NCBI GenBank assembly: GCA_041394405.1
Contig: JAWKIF010000009.1
Coordinates: 258,664 to 322,663 of the forward strand
Source: Microthrix sp041394405
GTDB taxonomy: Bacteria > Actinomycetota > Acidimicrobiia > Acidimicrobiales > Microtrichaceae
Direction: 5' to 3'
DNA length: 64,000 nt
Shown here: positions 32,629-41,311 of the stretch, piece by piece
Position numbering within the stretch: position 1 is the first letter of the stretch
Layout of the letters: every line of letters begins with the position of its first letter
The notes under the pieces: model-generated
Told to the model about the DNA's origin: nothing
Seen by the model: only the letters and a program-made list of their open reading frames with translations
Database searches by the model: none
Position numbers and translations under genes: made by a program

Positions 32629-33576
32629 TCAGCACCCCGCGGCCATGTTGGCTAGCGCCGCAACCTCGCCAGGATCGGCGGTCAGGCCCCAACGGAGCTT
32701 CACGGTCACCCAATCGCCTACATACGAGCACCAGCTGGCTGTGTTCGGGGGTTGCCATTCCGAAGGGTCACTGTCCGATTTGGACCGGTTCGTCGCTGCG
32801 CTCACCGCAACGAGGGTCTCGGGCGCGTCCAAGTCGTTAGCAAAGGCAGCGCGACGGTCGGGGTCCCAACGCGAAGCACCGCTGCGCCAAGCCTCACCAA
32901 GCGGCACCAGGTGATCGATCTCGAGCTCGGACGAGTCAGGTGTGGTGTAGCCGTCGTATGCGGACAACCATCCACCGCCCGGGAGCCCAGGGAGGCTGTC
33001 GTCGCGTTCGGCAGCGAGCACTTCGCACCGTGTGTCGCATCCGTCGTCGTCTGCGTCGACCCACCCTGCAAACAGCTCCCGGTCGTAGCTGCCCTGATCT
33101 GCTTCCGGTGCGACGGAGAGTTGGTCGATCAAAGCAGGAACCTCACCAGCCAGGCTGGCAGCGGTGGTTGTGGCTGGTGCGGCAGTCGTGGGGGCGGCAG
33201 TGACCGGTGCGCTGATTGTCGGCTGGGCGGTGGTTGGCGGCGCAGTGGTCGGTGCGCCAGTCGTTGGCGCCGTGGTCGTCGGCGTCGGCTCAGAGGTCGA
33301 CACCGATGTCGTAGTGGAGGACAACCTGGCGGCCTCAACGGCGGCGGCTGTCCGGCGTTCACCGACGCCACCGGCGATCGGGACCGCCAGGCAGAACGCC
33401 GTCACCATGACAGCGAACGTCAGGGCAGGTGCCCGGCGGTCGTTGGGCAGCTGCACCGCCCACAGCCACACGGGCACGGGAAGGGCGAACACCCACACCA
33501 GCGCCTGCACTGATCGGCGCTGAGAACGAAAGGCAGCCCACGTGGGGCGCCAGTCAGTCTTCGCAGCCAATCCCAT
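32629..33576 (-). CDS. Membrane-anchored or secreted DUF1524/HNH-type nuclease
   Basis: About 315 aa. Two hydrophobic helices (ALVWVFALPVPVWLWAVQ and FAVMVTAFCLAVPIAGG) come first, then a Thr/Pro/Ala-rich stalk at about 85-145. The C-terminal domain has EIDHLVPLGEAW, FANDLDAPETLVAVSAATNR and KSDSDPSEWQP, the DUF1524 (GmrSD C-terminal, HNH-like) nuclease pattern with its catalytic DH. It probably faces the outside and degrades DNA. The start region overlaps the excalibur gene's end by 23 bp on the same strand, so the two are likely one operon. Confidence 0.82.
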   Translation of the reverse strand: MGLAAKTDWRPTWAAFRSQRRSVQALVWVFALPVPVWLWAVQLPNDRRAPALTFAVMVTAFCLAVPIAGGVGERRTAAAVEAARLSSTTTSVSTSEPTPTTTAPTTGAPTTAPPTTAQPTISAPVTAAPTTAAPATTTAASLAGEVPALIDQLSVAPEADQGSYDRELFAGWVDADDDGCDTRCEVLAAERDDSLPGLPGGGWLSAYDGYTTPDSSELEIDHLVPLGEAWRSGASRWDPDRRAAFANDLDAPETLVAVSAATNRSKSDSDPSEWQPPNTASWCSYVGDWVTVKLRWGLTADPGEVAALANMAAGC

Positions 33577-34423
33577 CACCGTCCCGGTCCAGATGACCGC
33601 CGTACCCGGGGTCGCCGCTATGTACCGGAGCTGCGCTCGCGGCTCGTGCAGCGTCGCAGTTTTCGTAGTAGACGCGCCCGGCCTCGGGAAGCGGCGCAGC
33701 GACCGGGGCAGGCGGCACGTACCCCGTCGTCGGGGGCGCTGCAGTGGTTGGCGGCAAGGCTGGTGGTGCGGCAGTTGTTGGTGGTGGTGCTTTCGTCGCA
33801 GGCGATGGAGCCTTGGTTGTTGGCGCCGCGGTCGTTGTTGGCGCCGCGGTCGTTGTTGGCGCCGACGTCGTTGTCGTCGCCCGCGGCGTCGTCGTGGCCT
33901 TGGACGTTGAGGTTGACCCGACTTGTTCAGTCGTGGGCGTCATGTCGGCAAACCGCACCTCCCCGGTACGGTCGCGCTCAGTGGCGACAAACGCTCCCTC
34001 AGCCAGTCCTGCGAGGACGGAGAGCATGCAGAATCCGGCAGCACTCACGGCCAACCACGGCCAGGTTTTCGACCAACCCGATCGCCGTGGCGCCATATCG
34101 TGCTGATGCGCCGAGGTCGCCGCAGCCAACTGTGGCTGGCCGCCGATGCCAACAACGGAAGACTGCTGTGCAGCGTTCGTCATCGCAGGATTGGCCGTTG
34201 GTCTTGGAAACGGAGGTGGCGTGCCCGGGCCAGCGGTGGGCGCTGCGGTTGTCAGGCCCGGTTTCGCGTAGCTGGGGTGTTGCTCCGGCGGATACCACCT
34301 TCCATTGGAAGCCTGCCACCACCCTCCGTTGCCCTGCCGGACAAAGTTGGGGTGCTGCTCAGGCGCGTAGTAGCGCCCGTCGGAAGCCAGCCACCACCCA
34401 GCGTTGCCCTGCTCGTCACCCAC
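33554..34423 (-). CDS. TP-stalked surface protein with C-terminal excalibur domain
   Basis: About 289 aa. The N-terminus has two tandem copies of a GWWxASDGRYYxPEQHP motif (residues about 10-50), like DUF2510-type repeats. Then come a Pro-rich linker, one membrane helix (WPWLAVSAAGFCMLSVLAGL), a long Thr/Ala/Pro stalk and an excalibur calcium-binding domain (YYENCDAARAA...LDRDGDGIGCED). The repeats would face the cytoplasm and the excalibur domain the outside. The GTG at 34423 has AGGGAG 8 nt upstream; a GTG three codons earlier is possible. Confidence 0.82.
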   Translation of the reverse strand: MGDEQGNAGWWLASDGRYYAPEQHPNFVRQGNGGWWQASNGRWYPPEQHPSYAKPGLTTAAPTAGPGTPPPFPRPTANPAMTNAAQQSSVVGIGGQPQLAAATSAHQHDMAPRRSGWSKTWPWLAVSAAGFCMLSVLAGLAEGAFVATERDRTGEVRFADMTPTTEQVGSTSTSKATTTPRATTTTSAPTTTAAPTTTAAPTTKAPSPATKAPPPTTAAPPALPPTTAAPPTTGYVPPAPVAAPLPEAGRVYYENCDAARAASAAPVHSGDPGYGGHLDRDGDGIGCED

Positions 34424-34541
34424 AGCCGTCACTCCCTGGCGGCGCTCAACCGCATAGGGCGTTCAGCCTAGAAGGTGGAGCGGATCATGTCGCTTAAGGC
34501 ACGGCTGCCCGAGCGCCGAACCGATCGAGCTCGGTCGGTTC

Positions 34542-34781
34542 CTATCGCTTCTCGCAGGCGATCTTGTCCTTGTCGCGATCGAGGCGAGCGTTCAGCTGAT
34601 ACAGGTTGGCATCGCGTCGAAAGCTCGTCACCGGAGTACCGGACGTCTTATCGACGGCGCCCGGCAGGCCAACCCCGTGGGGATAGGTCTTGTTCAGCTC
34701 TGTGCAGTTCTTGTACTCACAGCTGGTGAGGCCGAAGCTGGCAGCAACGAGCAGGATGGTGGCAAGTCCGAGTCGTTTCAC
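34542..34781 (-). CDS. Excalibur-type small lipoprotein
   Basis: A 79-aa protein with a lipoprotein signal (MKRLGLATILLVAASFG, lipobox LTSC, lipidated Cys21). Excalibur halves follow: NCTELNKTYPHGVG and the calcium-loop-like LNARLDRDKDKIACEK. It would sit on the outer face of the membrane. It lies about 120 bp upstream of the stalked excalibur gene on the same strand, so three exported proteins cluster here. Its function is unknown; the domain is linked to extracellular nucleases in other bacteria. Confidence 0.85.
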   Translation of the reverse strand: MKRLGLATILLVAASFGLTSCEYKNCTELNKTYPHGVGLPGAVDKTSGTPVTSFRRDANLYQLNARLDRDKDKIACEKR

Positions 34782-35027
34782 CGTTGAAATCTATCCGCAA
34801 GTACCCAGAACGACGCCAAGTGTCGAAGGGTCCACTCACCGGTCGGCAGTCGTTCGCAGTGGCGAACTCGTGGCGGGATCAGCAACCCCATTGGCGGCTG
34901 AGCCGATCTCGTCCGCCCGCGAGTCGCCCCGACCAGTGTGGCTGTCGGGGAGCATCGCTGACCCCCGGTTCCGGCATTGGCGCGGCTGGTCGGCACCGCC
35001 TCCGATTCGCCTGGAATACTGACGGCC

Positions 35028-36227
35028 ATGACAGACGCTGACGCAGCCAAGGTTGAAGCCGCCATCGACGCCCTCCTGGCGGAGCACGACCCCAAGGCCG
35101 AGGGGTACGAGGAGTTCCGGGGCAACCAGTTCGATGCGGGGCTGGCCTGGGTGCAATACCCCGTGGGTCACGGCGGCCTGGGCGTGGCGCCACAGCTGCA
35201 GCGAGACGTGAACAAGCGTCTCGCCGAGGCAGGTGCACCGCCCATGGACCTGTCGATGTTCTTCATCGCCCTGGCTGCACCAACCATCGTCACCCACGGC
35301 GACGAGGACGTGAAGCAGCGCTTCCTGCGCCCGATGTTCACCGGTGAGGAGAAGTGGTGCCAGCTGTTCTCCGAACCCGGCGCCGGGTCGGACTTTGCAG
35401 GTCTGGGCACCAAAGCCGTCAAGGACGGCGACGAATGGGTGGTGAACGGCCAGAAAGTGTGGAACACCCTGGCCCACATCGCCGATTGGGGCATGTTGGT
35501 GGCCCGCACCGACCCCAACGTGCGCAAGCACCGGGGCATGACCTACTTCGCCCTCGACATGCACGCACCCGGGGTGGACGTCCGGCCCCTGCGCCAGATC
35601 ACCGGCGAGGCCGAGTTCAACGAGGTCTACATGACCGACGTCGTCGTGCCCGACGCGCACCGCATCGGGGCCGAGGGCGAGGGCTGGCGGGCGGCGCTCA
35701 CCACCCTGATGAACGAGCGCACCGCCATCGGCGGCAGCGGTGGCGGTGGGGGCGCCCCCAAGGCGGGCAGCGGACCGATCGCCGAGCTCATCAACGCCTA
35801 CCAGGCCAACGCCGATGCACTGACGGCGGCCGCACGCGACGAGGTGATGAAGCTGTACGTACGGGCCGACGTGCTGCGCCTCACCAACTGGCGGGCCTCG
35901 CAGGCCGCCAAGGCGGGCAACCCCGGCCCCGAGGGCTCGGTGGGCAAGGCGATGGGTGCCGTCTTGAACCAGGACATCACCGCCGCCGTGCTGGACGTGA
36001 TGGGCCCCGCCGGCCAGGTGGACTACGACTTCACCTTCCGCCGCCCCGAGATCGCGGCGTTGTCGGGCGGCACCCCGGGCCATGCGTTCCTCCGCTCGCA
36101 GGCCAACACCATCGAGGGCGGCACGACCAACATCATGAAGAACATCCTCGGCGAACAGATCCTCGGCCTGCCGGGCGAGCCCCGCACGGACAAGGACGTC
36201 CCCTGGATCGACGTGCCCCGCGGGTAG
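35028..36227 (+). CDS. Acyl-CoA dehydrogenase
   Basis: A 399-aa ACAD of normal length. LFSEPGAGSDFAGLGTKA and WVVNGQKVWNTLAHIADWG are the FAD/substrate motifs, and GGTTNIMKNILGEQILGLPG is the C-terminal signature. The usual SEI there reads TNI. A Gly-rich insert (GGSGGGGGAPKAGSG) lies at about 240-255. The chosen ATG matches the family start; an upstream in-frame start adds 17 unconvincing residues. It stands alone and could serve fatty-acid or sterol side-chain oxidation. Confidence 0.88.
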   Translation: MTDADAAKVEAAIDALLAEHDPKAEGYEEFRGNQFDAGLAWVQYPVGHGGLGVAPQLQRDVNKRLAEAGAPPMDLSMFFIALAAPTIVTHGDEDVKQRFLRPMFTGEEKWCQLFSEPGAGSDFAGLGTKAVKDGDEWVVNGQKVWNTLAHIADWGMLVARTDPNVRKHRGMTYFALDMHAPGVDVRPLRQITGEAEFNEVYMTDVVVPDAHRIGAEGEGWRAALTTLMNERTAIGGSGGGGGAPKAGSGPIAELINAYQANADALTAAARDEVMKLYVRADVLRLTNWRASQAAKAGNPGPEGSVGKAMGAVLNQDITAAVLDVMGPAGQVDYDFTFRRPEIAALSGGTPGHAFLRSQANTIEGGTTNIMKNILGEQILGLPGEPRTDKDVPWIDVPRG

Positions 36228-36299
36228 CCCGGCAAGGCTCACCTCGGGTCACCTCTCGACTGAGCCTCAGGCGTTGGCCGATCAGTATCATCTCGGCCC

Positions 36300-36737
36300 G
36301 TGGGGGACAGCGGGCGTGAGGTCGAGAACCTGGTGTACACCTACGCGGAGCGCATCGACTCAGGCGATCTGGTAGGTGTGGCGGAGCTGTTCGCCCACGG
36401 CCGCATCCAGGCGGCGCCGGGCGTGGTCTTCGAGGGCGCCGAGCAGGTGCGATCCATGTACGAGGGAGCGACGCGGCTGTATGCCGACGGCACGCCCCGC
36501 ACCAGGCACGTCACTACCAACGTGGCGGTGACCGTTGCCGATGATGACCTGACGGCAGCTGCGCGGTCGTACTACACGGTGTTCCAGGCGACCGACGAGC
36601 TTCCGTTGCAGGCGATCATCGCCGGGCGCTACCACGACACCTTCCATCGCGTGGAGGGTGAGTGGCGCTTCGACACCCGGGAGATGTTCGTTGAACTCAC
36701 CGGCAACCTCGACCACCACCTGCTCTTCGACCTGTAG
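36300..36737 (+). CDS. SnoaL/NTF2-like domain protein
   Basis: A 145-aa cone-shaped alpha+beta barrel protein. The N-terminal helix reads VENLVYTYAERIDSGDLVGV, followed by AELFAHGRI, RTRHVTTNVAVTV and YHDTFHRVEGEWRFDTREMF, typical of SnoaL_4 proteins. GTG start. Such proteins are isomerases, hydratases or simple ligand binders, and no specific activity can be read. It lies 72 bp after the acyl-CoA dehydrogenase on the same strand and could share its transcript. Confidence 0.82.
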   Translation: MGDSGREVENLVYTYAERIDSGDLVGVAELFAHGRIQAAPGVVFEGAEQVRSMYEGATRLYADGTPRTRHVTTNVAVTVADDDLTAAARSYYTVFQATDELPLQAIIAGRYHDTFHRVEGEWRFDTREMFVELTGNLDHHLLFDL

Positions 36738-36782
36738 CAGCGATCCCCCGTGGGGGCCCGGGAACGGCGAGCCGACACGCAG

Positions 36783-36890
36783 GCACGGTGCCCATCGCCG
36801 TAGCTGCCCCGCTCGAAGAGCCGCTTGAGGTAGCCGTCGGGATCCTGGACCCGCACCTGGCGGTTGCCCACCTCCGCAGCCCCGTCAGTA
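36783..36890 (-). pseudogene. Glyoxalase/VOC-domain fragment
   Basis: The 36738-37038 gap holds no intact gene. One minus frame contains GNRQVRVQDPDGYLKRLFE, the usual end of a VOC (glyoxalase/bleomycin-resistance) module. The preceding strands of the fold are not readable in any single frame. This looks like a remnant of a lost gene. Confidence 0.45.
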
Positions 36891-37038
36891 CCCCCGATCC
36901 TCCGACGAAGCGAGCGGCGCCTACTGGTCGAGTCCCGCTTTTGGCCACCAGGCGATGTCGTTTTCAGCCACCTTGGCGCCGCGGCTTCCGGGAGTCCGCG
37001 TGGGGTTCCTCCCAGACGCAATTGAACGCTCGGCCGGG

Positions 37039-37452
37039 CTACTCGGTGAGCGGTCGATAGTCGCCACGCGGGCCTGGGGTGATGTTGACCAGCTGGCCCG
37101 GCTCCACCAACCGGATCAGGTGCCAGACCCCCTGGGGCACGATGAGCGCCTGCCCCGGGTCCACCCGAACCGTCTCCGCGCCCGCGTCGAGTTCGAGGTC
37201 CACGTCGATCGCGCCGGACACCATGATCAGCACCTCGTCGCCGTCCGGGTGCATCTCTCCGTTGTGCGGCGGCATGGTGTCGCCCGTCAGCCTGCTCAAC
37301 CCGATCGTGTGGCCATCGAGGCGCAGTGGCGGACCGGCCGCATGGGCCATCAACCGGGCGATGCCGTCGGCCCGCAGGCCGATCACCTCGCCCTCCAGGT
37401 CGATCACGGTTCCCGGCACGATGCCGGCGCTGCCCTCACCCATCTCCCTCAT
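37039..37452 (-). CDS. Cupin-domain protein
   Basis: About 137 aa with one conserved double-stranded beta-helix. Metal-ligand motifs are GEMHPDGDEVLIMVSG and ALIVPQGVWHLIRLVEPG, in which His and Glu/Asp would bind a divalent metal. ATGs at 37452 and 37443 are both possible starts. Similar stand-alone cupins sense or isomerise small molecules; no function can be assigned. It diverges from the hypothetical gene at 37600. Confidence 0.75.
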   Translation of the reverse strand: MREMGEGSAGIVPGTVIDLEGEVIGLRADGIARLMAHAAGPPLRLDGHTIGLSRLTGDTMPPHNGEMHPDGDEVLIMVSGAIDVDLELDAGAETVRVDPGQALIVPQGVWHLIRLVEPGQLVNITPGPRGDYRPLTE

Positions 37453-37599
37453 CTCCGTCTTGCTCGCCGGCGTTCCGAGCGTCCTACATCCCGCCACCCA
37501 ACGCAACGAACCCAGGCGCCGTCGATCCGCTGTGCTGGGCGGCGAATGCTCCGCCCCCTGACGCGGACCGGACCGGTGCGACGGCAATAGTCTCGGCTC

Positions 37600-38136
37600 A
37601 TGGGCGACCCCATCGAACGGCTTCGAGCGGACAGCAGGGCAGGACGATCATCGGCCCTGGATCAGCTGTCGGTGAACGAACGCAGCCAGGTGCTCACCCG
37701 GCTTCTGGCCTCGCACCCGGAACTCGTCGACGAGGCTGAGGCCGAGGCTCGGGACCTGCTTTCCGACGAGTCGTCCGGCGCAGTCGAAGAGGACCTTGCG
37801 TTCGAGCTCGGATCCCTCGGGATCGACGACCTTGCGCCGCGTTGCGGACGGATTCCAGGACTCGGCTATGTCAATGAGGGCGAGGCCGCCTACGAGTTGC
37901 TTCGCGAGACGACCGAGCCGTTCTTGGCCGACATGGAGCGACGCTCCAAGTTGGGGCTCGCGAAGGAAGCCTCGGCGATCGCAACCGGGATCATCGCAGG
38001 CCTGAAGCGGTGCGAGGACCCGGAGATGGGAACAGTGCTGGCCTATGCGGGCGAAGACTCCCTCATCGACCTCGCAGACGAGACCATCAGCCGAGCACAG
38101 CGATGCGGCATCACCGTGCCGGAGGAAGACGACTGA
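37600..38136 (+). CDS. Hypothetical protein (178 aa, helical, acidic)
   Basis: A soluble, mostly helical, acidic protein with no signal peptide. Segments such as LASHPELVDEAEAEARDLLS, GYVNEGEAAYELLRETTEPF and LAKEASAIATGIIAGLKRCE are regular amphipathic helices. Codon use is ordinary for the window, supporting a real gene. I do not recognise the family. Neighbours are a cupin gene (divergent) and a DUF1971 gene (convergent), with no clear link. Confidence 0.7.
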   Translation: MGDPIERLRADSRAGRSSALDQLSVNERSQVLTRLLASHPELVDEAEAEARDLLSDESSGAVEEDLAFELGSLGIDDLAPRCGRIPGLGYVNEGEAAYELLRETTEPFLADMERRSKLGLAKEASAIATGIIAGLKRCEDPEMGTVLAYAGEDSLIDLADETISRAQRCGITVPEEDD

Positions 38137-38274
38137 GCGGCCGCACTGGCGCGCGCCGACCCCGCACCGGATGACGGCGTCCAGCCAAACATCCGGGTGG
38201 AGACCACGATGGTCAATGGCGCTTGGCCCGCACGAGCGGATGTGAACGATCGATGGCGGAACTGAAGCTCGCCG

Positions 38275-38622
38275 TCAGGCATCGGCCAGTCCTGTGGAGA
38301 GCGACTCGGTCGGCGGGCGCTCGGCGGTCTCGGAGGAGGCTCGGTAGAACTCGACGGCGAAGGTCGCCGGCTCGCCCAGCACCACGTGGTGATGTCGCTG
38401 CGGCGGGATGACCAGGGCCCCGCCCGACGCCACGGAGACCTGCTGATCGGGCGCGTCCTCGAAGACGAATCCGACCGAGCCGGAGCGGACGACGAGGCGT
38501 CCCCACACGCCCGCCGCCACCTGGTGTGCCTTCAGCAAGCCGGCGGGCACCGTGTCGTTGTCGAAGACGTTGGTGGTCCGTACCAGCTGGACGTCGTCGG
38601 GCAGTTCGGGAAGGTCGGTCAT
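38275..38622 (-). CDS. DUF1971 (YeaR/TehB N-terminal-like) cupin
   Basis: A 115-aa single-domain cupin. LPDDVQLVRTTNVFDNDTVP, AGLLKAHQVAAGVWGRLVV and GALVIPPQRHHHVVLGEP match the DUF1971 fold seen in YeaR and at the N-terminus of some TehB tellurite-resistance proteins. FAVEFYR closes the barrel. A metal may sit at the HHH cluster. It lies 51 bp downstream of selO on the same strand and may share its transcript. Confidence 0.8.
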   Translation of the reverse strand: MTDLPELPDDVQLVRTTNVFDNDTVPAGLLKAHQVAAGVWGRLVVRSGSVGFVFEDAPDQQVSVASGGALVIPPQRHHHVVLGEPATFAVEFYRASSETAERPPTESLSTGLADA

Positions 38623-38673
38623 GTGCGGTGTCCTCTCCGGTGAATGACTGGCGGCGTGCGGTTGGGCGTACGC

Positions 38674-40176
38674 CTAGGTGCCACAGAACGTGCGGAATCG
38701 GGCGCTGAACTCCGGCGGGGCCGGCTGGGCGTAGCGGAGGTCGGCGCCCTCGGCGTCGAAGGGGTTGGTCACCGCGGCCAGCAGCGCCTCGAAGGGGCCG
38801 AGGTCGCCTCCTGCGGCGGCATCGAGCGCCTCGGTCGCCAGGTGGTTGCGGGGGATGTGCACCGGGTTGACGGCGTCCATCGCATCGGCGACCTCCACGG
38901 GGGGCCGCCCCTCCCCATCCAGCCGGGCGATCCAGCCGGGCACCCACGCCGCCAGCGCGTCGGGCAACCCGGCGATGCCGTCGGCGCCGTTGCGCCGCAG
39001 GTCGGCCAGGGTGCGGAACGTGCCGGTCCAATCGGCCTCATCCGCCTGGAGCGCTCCCAGGAGTTCGCCGAACAGCGACGGGTCGGCGTCGTGGGGAGCC
39101 TCGAGGCCCAGCTTGGCCGCCATGCCCGCCCGCCAGTTGGCATCGACCTTTGCGGAGACCTGTTTCAGCTCCTCGGTGGCCACTGCGACTGCGTCCTCGG
39201 TGGCAGCGTCTTCGGTGGCGGCCAGCAGGGGCACGAGGGTCTCGGCGAAGCGTGCGAGGTTCCAGGTGGCCATCACCGGCTGGTTGCCGAACGCATAACG
39301 ACCGGCGTGATCGATGGAGCTGAACACGGTGTCGGGGTGGTAGGCGTCCATGAACGCACACGGCCCGTAGTCGATGCCCTCGCCGGAGATGGCCATGTTG
39401 TCGGTGTTCATCACGCCATGGATGAAGCCCACCAGCATCCACCGGGCCACCAGCGCCGCCTGGGCGTCGATGACCCGCACCAGCAGCTGGCGGTATGGCT
39501 CGGAGCTGTCCGAGAGATCGGGGTAGTGCCGCTGGATCGAGTAGTCGGCGAGGCGGCGCACCAGGCCGTCGTCGGCCAGCCGGGCCGCATACTCGAAGGT
39601 GCCCACACGAATGTGGCCGGCGGCGATGCGGGTGAGCACCGCCCCCGGTTCGATGCCGTCGCGCATCACCTGCTCGCCGGTGGTGACCACGGCCAGGCTG
39701 CGGGTGGTGGGCACGCCCAGCGCATGCAGCGCCTCGGCGATGAGGTACTCCCGCAGCATCGGCCCGATGGTGGCCCTGCCGTCGCCGCCGCGGGCAAAGG
39801 GCGTGCGCCCCGAGCCCTTCAGGTGCACATCGAGACGGTCGCCCCCCGGGCCCACCAGCTCTCCCAGCAGCAGCGCCCGGCCGTCGCCCAGCCGGGGGGA
39901 ATAGTGCCCGAACTGGTGCCCGGCGTAGCCCATGGCCACCGGGGCGGCGCCCGGGGGCACGAGGTTGCCGGCCAGCGTGGCCACCCCGTCGGCGGCGCGG
40001 AGGGCATCGGGATCGAGGCCCAGCGACGCGGCCAGCTCGGCGTTCAGCGCCGCCAGCGTGGGCTCGGGGGCCCGGGCGGCCGACCACTCCAGGCACAGCT
40101 CGGGCAGGGCGGCGGCGAAGGAGCGCTCCAGGCCGCTCAGCGGTGCCGCTGGAGCGCCATCGCCCGCCTCGGCCAT
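38674..40176 (-). CDS. selO: SelO/YdiU family protein adenylyltransferase
   Basis: A 500-aa pseudokinase that transfers AMP to Ser/Thr/Tyr of target proteins. Family motifs are GYAGHQFGHYSPRLGDGRA, LKGSGRTPFARGGDGRAT, MNTDNMAISGEGIDYGP and FGNQPVMATWNLARF. The C-terminus ends RFRTFCGT, with a Cys near the position that is selenocysteine in human SelO. The ATG overlaps the hydratase stop by one base (TGATG), fixing the start. In other organisms SelO responds to redox stress; that is not visible here. Confidence 0.93.
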   Translation of the reverse strand: MAEAGDGAPAAPLSGLERSFAAALPELCLEWSAARAPEPTLAALNAELAASLGLDPDALRAADGVATLAGNLVPPGAAPVAMGYAGHQFGHYSPRLGDGRALLLGELVGPGGDRLDVHLKGSGRTPFARGGDGRATIGPMLREYLIAEALHALGVPTTRSLAVVTTGEQVMRDGIEPGAVLTRIAAGHIRVGTFEYAARLADDGLVRRLADYSIQRHYPDLSDSSEPYRQLLVRVIDAQAALVARWMLVGFIHGVMNTDNMAISGEGIDYGPCAFMDAYHPDTVFSSIDHAGRYAFGNQPVMATWNLARFAETLVPLLAATEDAATEDAVAVATEELKQVSAKVDANWRAGMAAKLGLEAPHDADPSLFGELLGALQADEADWTGTFRTLADLRRNGADGIAGLPDALAAWVPGWIARLDGEGRPPVEVADAMDAVNPVHIPRNHLATEALDAAAGGDLGPFEALLAAVTNPFDAEGADLRYAQPAPPEFSARFRTFCGT

Positions 40177-41210
40177 CAGACCGGCACCAGGGCCCAGATG
40201 TCGAGATCCAGCAACACGCCCGGTGCGTACTTGCCGTCCTCGCCGCGCAGGGTCATCGACTCGTCCCGGCCCTTGGTGGCCACCAGGCGCAGCCGCAGCG
40301 CCCCCACACCGGGGGCCGGCGTCTCGGCCCGGTCCAGCACCTCCGACCAGGCGTACACGGTGTCGCCGGCGAACGCCGGTGCGGTGTGGGCGCCGGCGTT
40401 GATGGCGGCGATCAGCTGGGCGTTGGCCAGGCCGTTGAACGACAGCGCACGGGCCAGCGAGATGATGTGGCCGCCGTAGACCAGACGGTTGCCGTCGGGC
40501 CGGGCCTCGGTGTTGAAGTGCACCTTGGCGGTGTTCTGCCACAGCCGGGTGGCCATCATGTGCTCGGCGTCGGTCAGGGTGACGCCGTCGACGTGGTCGA
40601 TGCGCTCCCCCACCTCGTAGTCGCCCCACCGATGCGGTTCGCCGGCGGCCTCGAAGTCGTAGTCGCTGAACGTGAGGCCCTCGGGGATGACCAGATCCTC
40701 AGCGGCGACCACCTCGGCCAGCTTGGGCAGGTGGGTCTCGGGCGCCGGGGCGTCGGCGTCGCGCTTGTTCACCATCACCCAACGCGCCCACTCGATGGCC
40801 ACGTCGCCGTGCTGGTTGGTGGCCGTGGAGCGCACGTACACCACGCCGGTGCGGCCGTTGGAGTTCTGCTTCAGGCCGATGACCACCGAGCGGGTGCGAA
40901 GCGTGTCCCCGGTGCGGACGGGCCGGTGGAAGCGGCACTCGCCGTAGCCCAGGTTGGCCACGGCGTTCAGCGACACGTCGGGCACCGTCTTGCCGAAGGC
41001 GATGTGGAAGCCGATGAGCTCCTCCACCGGTGCCGGGCGGAGCCCGCACGACGCGGCGAACTCGGCCGACGAGGGTAGGGCGAACCGGGTGGGGTAGATG
41101 GAGCCGTAGAGGGCACGGTCGCCCTCGGTGACCGTGCGCGGCGTGGCGTGGTGGATCACCTGACCCAACTGGAAGTCCTCAAAGAAATTGCCCGGGTTCG
41201 TCTTGGTCAT
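40176..41210 (-). CDS. MaoC-family hydratase, mesaconyl-CoA/2-methylfumaryl-CoA hydratase-like
   Basis: A 344-aa double-hotdog hydratase. The N-terminal NFFEDFQLGQVIHHATPRTV, the middle GDTLRTRSVVIGLKQNSNG and the second-half HMMATRLWQNTAKVHFN with YGGHIISLARALSFNGLAN closely fit the Mch (mesaconyl-CoA hydratase) group. It would interconvert a methylmalyl-CoA and an enoyl-CoA. The other enzymes of the ethylmalonyl-CoA or 3-hydroxypropionate routes are not in the window, so the pathway is open. The ATG with GGAG upstream is preferred over a GTG six codons earlier. Confidence 0.82.
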   Translation of the reverse strand: MTKTNPGNFFEDFQLGQVIHHATPRTVTEGDRALYGSIYPTRFALPSSAEFAASCGLRPAPVEELIGFHIAFGKTVPDVSLNAVANLGYGECRFHRPVRTGDTLRTRSVVIGLKQNSNGRTGVVYVRSTATNQHGDVAIEWARWVMVNKRDADAPAPETHLPKLAEVVAAEDLVIPEGLTFSDYDFEAAGEPHRWGDYEVGERIDHVDGVTLTDAEHMMATRLWQNTAKVHFNTEARPDGNRLVYGGHIISLARALSFNGLANAQLIAAINAGAHTAPAFAGDTVYAWSEVLDRAETPAPGVGALRLRLVATKGRDESMTLRGEDGKYAPGVLLDLDIWALVPV

Positions 41211-41311
41211 GTGCTCCAACTCCTTCACGGCCGTCGGGACGTCAACCTACAAAGCGGGCACCCCGGGGAACACATACGGGCGGCAGACAGACGCGGTGCG
41301 TCGGCTGGCCG

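Noticed and set aside
32940..33523. Plus-strand Val/Gly-rich frames opposite the TP stalks
   Set aside because: They are the complement of the Thr/Pro/Ala repeats of the stalked nuclease and not genes.
33750..33910. Tandem GTTGTTGGCGCC-like repeats, considered as a CRISPR or satellite array
   Set aside because: They encode the TTTAAP stalk of the excalibur protein on the minus strand; no constant repeat/spacer pattern.
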